A stretch of 64,000 bases of DNA. Origin: Dehalobacter sp. CP. GTDB lineage: Bacteria; Bacillota_B; Desulfitobacteriia; Desulfitobacteriales; Syntrophobotulaceae. A program made the position numbers and the translations under genes. Positions within the stretch are counted from its first letter, which is position 1. Each line of letters begins with the position of its first letter. Positions 9,511-16,673 of this stretch are shown piece by piece. The stretch covers positions 62,001-126,000 of the forward strand of contig VMEE01000039.1 in assembly GCA_009910795.1 (NCBI GenBank). Reading direction: 5' to 3'. The notes beneath the pieces were generated by a model. The model was not told where the DNA came from. It saw nothing but the letters and a program-made list of their open reading frames with translations, and made no database searches.

Positions 9511-9990
9511 ATGGCTGTAAAATTCATTCCGATGGTCTATACATTTATTTTTGCATTAATTATGTTTGCGGTTGTTCCAAGAGCAGAAATTCGGAGATTA
9601 TCGATCTACGCAATCATATTTGGAGCTATATTTGATGTTATTGCGGCGACCACCGGTTATTTGACCGGGATGTTCGGGTATATTGACTACCAGGAGTTTG
9701 GGGTAATGAAATTGCATTTTTTTGCTCCGATTTCCTGGGCAATATATTATGTTTTATACTTCTACTTTTTGCCTGAAAAAAATATTTACCGCTATATTTA
9801 TGTCTTATCCGGGATATTTTACAGTGTGATGTTTTCTCAAGTAATCGGTAAACTGGGCATTTTAAATCCGGGTCCACAGCTGCTCTACCCCATCATTCTT
9901 TTTTGCATCTGGTTTCCATTGGCCACTTGGGGCTATTTAAAACTTGTTGATTGGGACAAAAAACGAAGCGCTAAAGTAAAAGATACTTGA
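9511..9990 (+). CDS. small multi-pass membrane protein, unknown function
   Basis: A 159-residue protein with about five hydrophobic helices (near 5-22, 29-50, 65-82, 88-110 and 118-142) and a short basic C-terminal tail. It resembles the small CBO0543-type membrane proteins of Firmicutes in size and aromatic composition, but I see no catalytic motif. An AAAGGAG site precedes the ATG. It is flanked by the acs terminator and a 180-bp gap, so it is probably transcribed alone. Confidence 0.6.
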   Translation: MAVKFIPMVYTFIFALIMFAVVPRAEIRRLSIYAIIFGAIFDVIAATTGYLTGMFGYIDYQEFGVMKLHFFAPISWAIYYVLYFYFLPEKNIYRYIYVLSGIFYSVMFSQVIGKLGILNPGPQLLYPIILFCIWFPLATWGYLKLVDWDKKRSAKVKDT

Positions 9991-10170
9991 TTCTAAATTC
10001 AACCTTATTGAGATTATAAATATATATCAAATAAATAGACGTATATAAACCATGGGAAATTTAAAGTATAATGAAGCTAATGAGATGAATCACAGTAGTA
10101 CATGCCAGGCCTAAATCTTATATTATTATTTTAGGGGCTGACACGGTACGCGTATGGGAGTTGGGGGATA

Positions 10171-10650
10171 GTGGGACTAGAGATTGAACGCAAGTACCTT
10201 GTTCATCAGCATCTTCTGCCGGAACTGAAGGAAGGGGAACGGATGATTCAAGGTTATCTTTCAGAAAAACCGTCGGTCAGGTTCAGAATCAAGGGAAATC
10301 AAATGATGTTGACAATCAAGGATTATTATACGAAAAACAGGCGGTTTGAGTTGGAGACTCCGGCCAAGGAAGTAACGGAGGAAGAGGTTCGGAAGCTTAT
10401 GTCCCTGGCAATAAGCCCGCCGATCATTAAGACGAGATATACAGTGAAGAGCGGTCAGGGGATAATCTGGGAGATTGATGTTTATGAAGAGGAAAATACC
10501 GGCTTGATTACGGTGGATGCAGAGATTCCGCAGGAAGATTATCCGCTTGAATTTCCGGAATGGGTTGCCGGTGACTGTGAAATTACTGGAGAGAAGCGTT
10601 ACACGAATCTTAATCTTGGCAGGAAGCCTTTTGCAACGTGGGCAGAATAA
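10171..10650 (+). CDS. CYTH domain protein (inorganic triphosphatase-like)
   Basis: A 159-residue protein beginning GLEIERKYLV: the ExExK signature that defines the CYTH/triphosphate tunnel metalloenzyme fold. Later charged strands (RFRIKG, LTIKDY, FELETP, EIDVYEEE, TVDAEI, ITGEKRYTN) supply the remaining tunnel Arg/Lys/Glu residues. Members hydrolyse inorganic triphosphate or thiamine triphosphate, or have adenylate cyclase activity; the short stand-alone form favours triphosphatase. The GTG start has a GGGGGA-type site. A terminator follows at once, so the gene is monocistronic. Confidence 0.85.
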   Translation: MGLEIERKYLVHQHLLPELKEGERMIQGYLSEKPSVRFRIKGNQMMLTIKDYYTKNRRFELETPAKEVTEEEVRKLMSLAISPPIIKTRYTVKSGQGIIWEIDVYEEENTGLITVDAEIPQEDYPLEFPEWVAGDCEITGEKRYTNLNLGRKPFATWAE

Positions 10651-10661
10651 GCCGAATAAAA

Positions 10662-10703
10662 AGATACCAGCCTGTCGTTTACACAGACTGGTATTCTTGT
10701 TAT
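10662..10703 (+). terminator. intrinsic terminator after CYTH gene
   Basis: The stem ATACCAG / CTGGTAT (10664-10670, 10688-10694), extended inward by CTGT/ACAG, is followed by TCTTGTTATT. Confidence 0.75.
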
Positions 10704-10764
10704 TAAGGGCAAACAATTAGTAATAATTTACTCAATAAAATTAGTAATTTTTTCTTTTACTGTG

Positions 10765-10770
10765 TATAAT
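10765..10770 (+). promoter_or_regulatory. candidate -10 box for pepF
   Basis: A perfect TATAAT lies 33 bp upstream of the pepF start in a strongly AT-rich stretch. No good -35 is visible at 17 bp, so this is a -10 call only. Confidence 0.4.
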
Positions 10771-10802
10771 ATTTGGAAGATCAATTTTATGGAGGGATCA
10801 GT

Positions 10803-12602
10803 TTGTCAGAAACCTTACGTTCAAGGGAAGAAATCCCACAGGAATATAAATGGAGACTCGAAGATATTTTTGCCAGTGATCAGGACTGGGAGACAATGTT
10901 TAGCGAAACAGAAAAGATGATCGGGCTTTTCGCAAAATATCAGGGACAACTTGCCGGCGGTGCGGACATTTTTGTTGAATGTATGGAATGGGCGGACCGT
11001 TTCGGCCAGAATCTGGAAGAACTGTTTACGTACGCCCGGATGAGAAGGGATGAAGATAACCGGATTTCTCGTTATCAGGGGATGACAGACAGGGCGACAA
11101 TGCTTTCGGTACAGGCTGGAAGTGCCTTGTCATTTATTGTTCCGGAAATCCTGGCCATTCCGGATGAACGCTTAAGTGAGATCCGTTCGGACGTGAGACT
11201 GCAGGTTTATCATCATTACCTGGAAAATATCCTGAGACAAAAACAGCATGTCTTAAGCCTGGCTGAGGAAAAGATCCTGGCTGAAACCAGCGAACTGGCT
11301 TCAGCACCAAGCACGATTTTCAGTATGGCCAACGATGCGGATCTGAAAATCGGCCCGATTGAAGATGAAGAAGGCCGGGAAATTGAGCTGACCAAGGGGA
11401 ATTTTATCCGGTATATGGAAAGCAAAGACCGTAGGGTCAGACAGGATGCGTTTACAACGCTTTATGCGGCTTACGGCAAACAAATCAATTCCTGGGCGGC
11501 AATGCTCGGAGCGAGTGTCAAGGCCGATGTTTTTTATGCAAGGGTCAGACACTACGATTCTGCGATTCAAGGAACCCTGGACGACGACAAAGTGCCGCTT
11601 TCCGTTTATGACGCGCTGATACAGACAGTTCATGATTATTTGCCGCAGTTTCAACGGTATATTCAGCTGCGCAAAAAAGTCCTCGGCGTTGCTGAGCTGC
11701 ATATGTATGATATTTATGTTCCTTTTGTCCCTGAAATGGATGCGCATATTCCGTTTGAGGAAGCGAAGTCCATTGTACGCGAAGGGCTGAAACCTTTGGG
11801 AGAAGAGTATCTGGAGATTCTGGACGAAGGGTTCCGTTCCGGTTGGATTGATATCTATGAAAACATCGGCAAAACAAGCGGAGGCTACTCCTGGGGCACG
11901 TACAGCTCCCATCCTTATGTTTTGCTGAATCATCAGAATACGCTGGATTCCCTGTTTACCCTGGCCCATGAAATGGGGCATTCCCTGCACACGTATTTAT
12001 CGAATAAAAACCAGACCCATCTTTATGCAGGATATAAAATATTTGTGGCCGAGGTTGCTTCCACACTGAATGAATCACTGGTAATGCGTCATATGATCAA
12101 TGCCTCAAGTGACAATAAAATGAAGGCCTATCTAATCAATCATTATCTGGAACAATTCAGGGGGACCGTGTTCAGGCAGACCATGTTTGCAGAGTTTGAA
12201 AAGGAAATCCATGCTGCAGCTGAACGGAATGAATCCCTCACGGCAGACTACCTGTCCAAAATTTACCGGGACCTGAACCTGAAATATTTTGGGCCCGACA
12301 TTGTCTTGGATGAACAGATCAATATAGAATGGACACGCATCCCGCATTTTTATAATGCTTTCTATGTTTATAAATATGCGACAGGATTTTCAGCAGCGAC
12401 GGCTCTCGCTCAGCAAATCGTGCGGGAAGGGGAACCTGCTGTACAGCGGTATCTGGCGTTTTTGTCCAGCGGAGGCTCAGATTATCCGATCGAACTCCTG
12501 CGCAAAGCCGGAGTCGATATGGAAAAACCGGAACCGGTCAAGCAGGCACTGGATGTTTTTGTGGAGCTGCTCGATCAGCTGGAAAAACTTGTCGGCGAAT
12601 AA
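10803..12602 (+). CDS. pepF: oligoendopeptidase F
   Basis: A 599-residue M3B-family cytoplasmic zinc metallopeptidase that degrades short peptides. The zinc motif HEMGH with the following SLHTYLS lies near residues 389-400, and the glutamate-bearing helix further on (FVAEVASTLNE) supplies the third zinc ligand. The length is typical. TTG at 10803 is taken as the start because GGAGGG lies 6 nt upstream; the frame remains open upstream but would embed that site. It ends 13 bp before the Mrp gene, so the two are probably cotranscribed. No signal peptide. Confidence 0.95.
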   Translation: MSETLRSREEIPQEYKWRLEDIFASDQDWETMFSETEKMIGLFAKYQGQLAGGADIFVECMEWADRFGQNLEELFTYARMRRDEDNRISRYQGMTDRATMLSVQAGSALSFIVPEILAIPDERLSEIRSDVRLQVYHHYLENILRQKQHVLSLAEEKILAETSELASAPSTIFSMANDADLKIGPIEDEEGREIELTKGNFIRYMESKDRRVRQDAFTTLYAAYGKQINSWAAMLGASVKADVFYARVRHYDSAIQGTLDDDKVPLSVYDALIQTVHDYLPQFQRYIQLRKKVLGVAELHMYDIYVPFVPEMDAHIPFEEAKSIVREGLKPLGEEYLEILDEGFRSGWIDIYENIGKTSGGYSWGTYSSHPYVLLNHQNTLDSLFTLAHEMGHSLHTYLSNKNQTHLYAGYKIFVAEVASTLNESLVMRHMINASSDNKMKAYLINHYLEQFRGTVFRQTMFAEFEKEIHAAAERNESLTADYLSKIYRDLNLKYFGPDIVLDEQINIEWTRIPHFYNAFYVYKYATGFSAATALAQQIVREGEPAVQRYLAFLSSGGSDYPIELLRKAGVDMEKPEPVKQALDVFVELLDQLEKLVGE

Positions 12603-12615
12603 TGGAGGTAAAAAA

Positions 12616-13467
12616 GTGAGTAGTCCATGCAGTAGTTGTTCAACAGCTTCAACCTGCTCCGGCAGCTGCTCCTCAGTTCCGGAACTTACTGAAGCTCAAA
12701 AATTAAGTAATATTAAAAATGTTGTCGCAGTCATGAGCGGCAAGGGTGGAGTCGGAAAATCCTCTGTAACGAGCATGCTTGCAGTAAGCCTGATGCGTCA
12801 GGGCTATAAAGTCGGTATTCTCGATGCGGATATCACAGGACCCAGCATCCCGAAGGTTTTTGGTCTCAAAGACAAAGCAAGTGCGGCTGAAAAGGGGATT
12901 CTGCCGGTCGAATCCATGAGTGGCATCAAGATCGTTTCTCTGAATCTTATGCTCGAAAATGAGGATGATCCTGTCATTTGGAGAGGTCCGGTCATTTCCC
13001 AACTGGTGAAACAGTTCTGGACGGATGTGGTCTGGGGAGAACTTGATTACCTGCTGATTGACCTGCCTCCTGGAACCGGCGATGTGCCGATCTCCGTATT
13101 GCAGTCTATTCCGGTGGATGGTTTGGTTATTGTCACAAGTCCTCAGCAGCTCGCAAACATGGTTGTTCGCAAAGCCATAAAAATGGCCACCATGTATAAA
13201 GCTACTTTTTATGGACTTGTTGAAAATATGGCTTATATTGAATGCCCGGACTGCAACAAGCGCATTGAGATATTCGGCAAACCGGCTGGAGAGAAGGAAG
13301 CTGCGGCGAATGAAATCCCTTATCTCGGCCAATTGCCGATTGATCCAAGACTGACGGCGCTTTCCGATGCCGGGCAAGTTGAAGAATATCAGTCGGCGCT
13401 GTTTGATGTAATTGCTCAAAAAGTTGCTGCCTGCAGCAAGGAAAAAAGTCCGAAAGAGACAGCATAA
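12616..13467 (+). CDS. mrp: Mrp/NBP35-family Fe-S cluster carrier ATPase
   Basis: A 283-residue P-loop protein that loads or transfers Fe-S clusters. The deviant Walker A SGKGGVGKSS lies near residues 40-49. DADITGPSIPK, DLPPGTGD (Walker B/switch) and ENMAYIECPDC, with the two cysteines used for a bridging cluster, are all present. The N-terminal 22 residues are unusually rich in Cys and Ser (pattern C-x2-C-x5-C-x3-C), as in NBP35-like proteins, and could bind an additional cluster (inference). The start is GTG at 12616 with GGAGGT upstream. It lies directly behind pepF and ends at a terminator. Confidence 0.92.
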   Translation: MSSPCSSCSTASTCSGSCSSVPELTEAQKLSNIKNVVAVMSGKGGVGKSSVTSMLAVSLMRQGYKVGILDADITGPSIPKVFGLKDKASAAEKGILPVESMSGIKIVSLNLMLENEDDPVIWRGPVISQLVKQFWTDVVWGELDYLLIDLPPGTGDVPISVLQSIPVDGLVIVTSPQQLANMVVRKAIKMATMYKATFYGLVENMAYIECPDCNKRIEIFGKPAGEKEAAANEIPYLGQLPIDPRLTALSDAGQVEEYQSALFDVIAQKVAACSKEKSPKETA

Positions 13468-13487
13468 GTACGCAAGCAAGACTGCAC

Positions 13488-13520
13488 AATCAGGTCCTGA
13501 AAAGGGGCCTGATTTTCTTC
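13488..13520 (+). terminator. intrinsic terminator after mrp
   Basis: The stem AATCAGGxCC / GGxGCCTGATT (13488-13515) with a short A-rich loop is followed by TTCTTCC. Confidence 0.75.
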
Positions 13521-13530
13521 CTGAAACAGT

Positions 13531-13559
13531 CTGACTTTTAGAACAAATATGTGTATAAT
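13531..13559 (+). promoter_or_regulatory. ahcY promoter candidate
   Basis: A CTGACT -35-like hexamer (13531-13536), a 17-bp spacer and a perfect TATAAT (13554-13559). The -10 box lies only 20 bp before the ahcY start codon, implying a very short 5' leader and leaving no room for an SAH riboswitch. Confidence 0.5.
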
Positions 13560-13579
13560 AAAGCGGAGGAGGTGCTAAG

Positions 13580-14833
13580 ATGAACGAAGTTTCTACCATT
13601 CGAGATATTAGGCTGGCTGCTGACGGACAACGAAAAATAGACTGGGTAAAACAGTACATGCCGGTGTTGAATTCACTTCGGGATCAATATATTCAAGAGC
13701 GCCCGTTTGCAGGGAAAAAAATTGTCATCTGCCTTCATTTGGAAGCAAAAACCGCATATCTGGCCTTGACAATTCAGGCGGGAGGCGGGGAAGTTGCTGT
13801 GGTCGCCAGTAATCCGCTCTCTACGCAGGATGATGTGGTTGCGGCTCTGGTCGAAAACGGCATCAGGGCTCATGCCTGGCACGGTGCGACAGATGAGGAG
13901 TATAAAATGCATATCAACAAGGCCCTGGATTTTGGGCCTGATTATATCATTGATGACGGTGGGGATCTTGTTTCAACAATTCATACCTGCCGGCGGGAAC
14001 TGATTGGCCAGGTTAGAGGCGGAGCGGAGGAGACCACAACAGGTATTCTCAGATTAAAAGCCATGTCCAGGGAAGGAAAGCTTGAATTTCCGATGATGGC
14101 CGTCAATGATGCCAGAAGCAAGTATTTATTTGACAACCGATACGGAACGGGTCAATCCGTCTGGGATGCAATTCTGCGGACAACCAATCTGGTCGTTGCA
14201 GGAAAAACGGTTTGTATCGTTGGTTATGGATGGTGCGGCAAAGGTGTGGCATTAAGAGCCAGAGGGCTTGGGGCGAAAATCATTATCTGTGAAGTCGACC
14301 CGGTTAAAGCCAATGAGGCCTGGATGGACGGATACGAGGTCATGCCGATGAAGGAAGCCGCTTCTATGGCAGATTACTTTATTACCGTGACTGGCAATAA
14401 AAATGTCATTACAAAAGATCATTTTGCACGGATGAAGAATGGTGCGATCCTGGCGAACGCCGGTCATTTTGATGTGGAAATCTCCAAGCAGGACCTGAGT
14501 CTTCTGGCTGTTTCCAAAAGAAAGGTCCGCCCCAACACTGAAGAATTTACCCTTGAAGACGGGAGAAAAATCTTCTTGCTTGCTGAAGGCAGACTGGTGA
14601 ATTTAGCTGCAGGAGACGGCCACCCGGTGGAAGTAATGGATATGTCTTTTGCGCTGCAGGCTTTGGCCCTCGAATACCTGGTAAAAAACCAGGGGCTCGA
14701 GAACAAAGTTTTTAATGTTCCGGAACAACTGGACAACAGGGTTGCGCTGATGAAGCTTCATTCACTTGGACTGCAAATTGACAGCCTGACATCGGATCAG
14801 GCGGAATACCTAGCAGGGTGGGTAAATGAATAA
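13580..14833 (+). CDS. ahcY: adenosylhomocysteinase
   Basis: A 417-residue NAD-dependent enzyme that splits S-adenosylhomocysteine into adenosine and homocysteine in the methyl cycle. Motifs seen: NDARSKYLFDNRYGTGQS (substrate-binding lysine and aspartate), the NAD-binding GYGWCGKG (about 215-222) and the C-terminal HPVEVMDMSFALQ region. It is shorter than eukaryotic forms, as usual in bacteria and archaea of this subgroup. A GGAGGAGG site precedes the ATG. Its stop overlaps the start of acuA by 8 nt, so the two are translationally coupled. Confidence 0.95.
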   Translation: MNEVSTIRDIRLAADGQRKIDWVKQYMPVLNSLRDQYIQERPFAGKKIVICLHLEAKTAYLALTIQAGGGEVAVVASNPLSTQDDVVAALVENGIRAHAWHGATDEEYKMHINKALDFGPDYIIDDGGDLVSTIHTCRRELIGQVRGGAEETTTGILRLKAMSREGKLEFPMMAVNDARSKYLFDNRYGTGQSVWDAILRTTNLVVAGKTVCIVGYGWCGKGVALRARGLGAKIIICEVDPVKANEAWMDGYEVMPMKEAASMADYFITVTGNKNVITKDHFARMKNGAILANAGHFDVEISKQDLSLLAVSKRKVRPNTEEFTLEDGRKIFLLAEGRLVNLAAGDGHPVEVMDMSFALQALALEYLVKNQGLENKVFNVPEQLDNRVALMKLHSLGLQIDSLTSDQAEYLAGWVNE

Positions 14834-15452
14834 AGAGGAATGGACCAACATTACCCATACGATCCAGACTTCGAAAGGGGAACTGCTGATATCCGGGGTG
14901 ACATCTCCGGATATCTTGGAAAAGCTTGAAATTGACCAGCAATTAAAAGCTTTCCGTCCTGCTGCCAAACAAAAAAAAGCCATTGTTGAGATCAGCTGTC
15001 TTCCACAGGGAAAAGTCGTCTCAGCCCAAATCAAGGGGTTGCTGGTCGGCTATATTACGTTTCATCCGCCGGATGAATTTGAACGGTGGTCATCCGGACA
15101 AGACAAGGTTCTGGAGCTCGGAGCGATTGAAGTGTCTCCGCGCTACCGCAATTATGGTGTAGCCCGCAGGATGCTGGAAGCTGCTTTCGGTGACGAAAAA
15201 ATGGAAGACTATATTGTGATTGCAACAGAATATTACTGGCACTGGGATTTGGATGGAACAAACCTGCCGATTTGGGAATACAGGGAAATGATGCGCCGTC
15301 TGATGGCGCATACGGATCTGCTTATTAAAGAAACGGACGATGAGGAAATCACATCTCATCCAGCCAATATGCTGATGGTTCGCTATGGGAAAAATATCAC
15401 AAAAAAAATGATATATAATTTTGATCGGCTTTTATTTTTGAACGGCAAATAA
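14826..15452 (+). CDS. acuA: AcuA-type protein acetyltransferase (GNAT)
   Basis: A 208-residue GNAT-family protein. The segments FERWSSG, LELGAIEVSPRYR, YIVIATEYYWHWDLDG, WEYREMMRRLM and SSHPAN-like TSHPANMLMVRYGKN match what I recall of Bacillus AcuA along nearly its whole length. AcuA acetylates the catalytic lysine of acetyl-CoA synthetase and switches it off; the substrate here is inferred, helped by acs 5.6 kb upstream. Unlike Bacillus, where acuA heads the acuABC operon beside acsA, this gene overlaps the end of ahcY by 8 nt, and no acuB or acuC homologue is adjacent. Confidence 0.88.
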   Translation: MNKEEWTNITHTIQTSKGELLISGVTSPDILEKLEIDQQLKAFRPAAKQKKAIVEISCLPQGKVVSAQIKGLLVGYITFHPPDEFERWSSGQDKVLELGAIEVSPRYRNYGVARRMLEAAFGDEKMEDYIVIATEYYWHWDLDGTNLPIWEYREMMRRLMAHTDLLIKETDDEEITSHPANMLMVRYGKNITKKMIYNFDRLLFLNGK

Positions 15453-15610
15453 TGGTATGATTTTTGGTCGTCAATATAGACTGTTTTGGCCGAATTTAGC
15501 CAAAAATAATCAACTGACGGAAATAGATGATCCTTTAATCGACGAACGTTCAGTTATCTGCGATATGAATTCGCTTTATAGTACATCCGGCTTTTGCAAA
15601 GAATACGGAT

Positions 15611-15660
15611 TATGTATAAAATGATATGGAAGCTATATGTATAAAATGATGTGGAAGCTA
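15611..15660 (+). repeat. 25-bp tandem repeat, two copies
   Basis: Two adjacent 25-bp units (15611-15635 and 15636-15660) differ at one base. Each contains TATAAAAT, so each copy carries a -10-like hexamer. With TTGCAA-like sequence at 15594-15599 upstream, the first copy could serve as a promoter for the downstream RNA candidate (inference). Confidence 0.8.
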
Positions 15661-15689
15661 ATAGAAATAAACTAGTGAAAACGAATTAT

Positions 15690-16420
15690 ATTTTAGTTTC
15701 AGATGGGTAAGGTTCCTTTGGATCATGGAGCGTTATTCTAGTGCATGAAACGGTCATTCGAGGGCGGGCCTAAGAATCCGCTAAGGGCATACCGATGAAG
15801 TTCCTGGTGGTGGCTTGGGACGCCCAGTCGTGGGCTGCTGCTGGGAGTTAAGGACAGAGGGGGATCCGCAATGGCATGTGGGCGCTACCCTTTATCCGTG
15901 GAGGCCCAGGTACGTGGTTTGAAATATAGCTACGGCTTGGGGATGAACCTGCATTAGGAAGGAACTTAGTGCAGTGTAGCCTGCCTTGAGGTGGAAAAGT
16001 TGGAAAGGCGATGATTGGTTAACTGGTGTTGGCAAACATCCGTTATACCTGCCGGAAATTCTTTTCTGCAAAAGAGGCTAGGGTGACCGGGAGTGTTAAG
16101 GAAAACTTCTAGAGCGTTTTATCGGGAAGGATTGAAGTGCGGACTAAGTGGCGATCAAGTTCTGAAAAATGGCAACATTTCAGACCAGGGGGAAGGGGAA
16201 ACCGCCCTTGCAGGAAACCAAAGGGATCCTGGTGGGAAAACCTACTTGACCTATGCCGCAACATTTACTTCTCTATACCCTACAATCCAACGGACTTACC
16301 ATCAATAAGTGGTATGTAAGATAAGGTTCTGTGTTGCTGGGATACCCCCCTAAATAAGAGTAACTCTAAACCTATAAGATGCTGTTAATAGTTTTATACT
16401 ATTGGCAGTATCTTTTTGTA
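15690..16420 (+). ncRNA. candidate large structured non-coding RNA
   Basis: A roughly 0.7-kb stretch, purine-rich and GC-richer than the AT-rich DNA on both sides, with no credible reading frame. RNA-like features are visible. At 16161-16184 an 8-9 bp stem (TCTGAA..ATG / CATTTCAGA) is capped by a GCAA (GNRA) tetraloop. ACCAGG/CCTGGT (16184-16189, 16228-16233) encloses AAGGG/CCCTT (16193-16197, 16205-16209). A 14-pair helix tolerating many G-U pairs joins 15801-15814 to 15834-15847. The segment ends in a 16-bp terminator. No group II intron domain V was found. Size recalls OLE-, ROOL- or GOLLD-class RNAs, but I cannot assign a family. The 5' end is approximate. Confidence 0.6.
16376..16418 (+). 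terminator. strong terminator ending the RNA candidate
   Basis: A 16-bp stem (16376-16391 with 16399-16414, three G-U pairs, no mismatches), a 7-nt loop, and a run of T into 16417. Its position shows that transcription is expected to enter from the left and stop before the HD-GYP gene. Confidence 0.8.
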
Positions 16421-16673
16421 AATCTAGGGTTTACGCCGTGTCCCCAACCGCTTTTCGGCTATTGCGCCATTCATGGCGCTTTAATTAAAATATTTATATT
16501 AAAAAATATTTTGGAAATCAAAATTTTTCTTGAGTAAAATGTTTTATAAAAGTATAATTAAGAATAATAAGAATTTACAAAATTATGATAATTAAAATGA
16601 CGATCATTCGAGTAGCCGATTTACACTTCTTCTCAAGAATTATAAAATTTCTTTTAGAAAGTGAGTAGCATTT

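Larger units (their letters stand above)
15453..16673. other. 1.2-kb gene-free region with repeats and RNA candidate
   Basis: No protein gene is convincing here. In order it holds a 7-bp hairpin after acuA (15484-15505), a 25-bp tandem duplication (15611-15660), a roughly 0.7-kb GC-richer stretch that looks like a structured RNA (about 15690-16420), its terminator, and an AT-rich 250-bp leader before the HD-GYP gene. Two short open frames inside (about 16093-16319) have no usable ribosome site and look accidental. Confidence 0.7.

Noticed and set aside
11301..11990. Long minus-strand frame inside pepF
   Set aside because: It is antisense to conserved oligopeptidase sequence and has no recognisable domain; a codon-bias shadow.
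13520..13580. SAH riboswitch before ahcY
   Set aside because: The -10 box is only 20 bp from the start codon, so there is no leader long enough.
12703..13659. 318-codon minus-strand frame opposite mrp
   Set aside because: It lies antisense to the conserved Mrp P-loop gene and crosses its terminator; no family features.
15611..15660. CRISPR-like repeat
   Set aside because: Only two adjacent copies without spacers, and no cas genes in the window.
16093..16319. Two short plus-strand frames of 60-71 codons
   Set aside because: They overlap each other inside the RNA candidate, lack ribosome sites, and follow the helices of the predicted structure.
15740..16380. Group II intron or IStron
   Set aside because: No domain V hairpin with AGC triad, no reverse transcriptase or transposase frame nearby, and the segment ends in an ordinary terminator.
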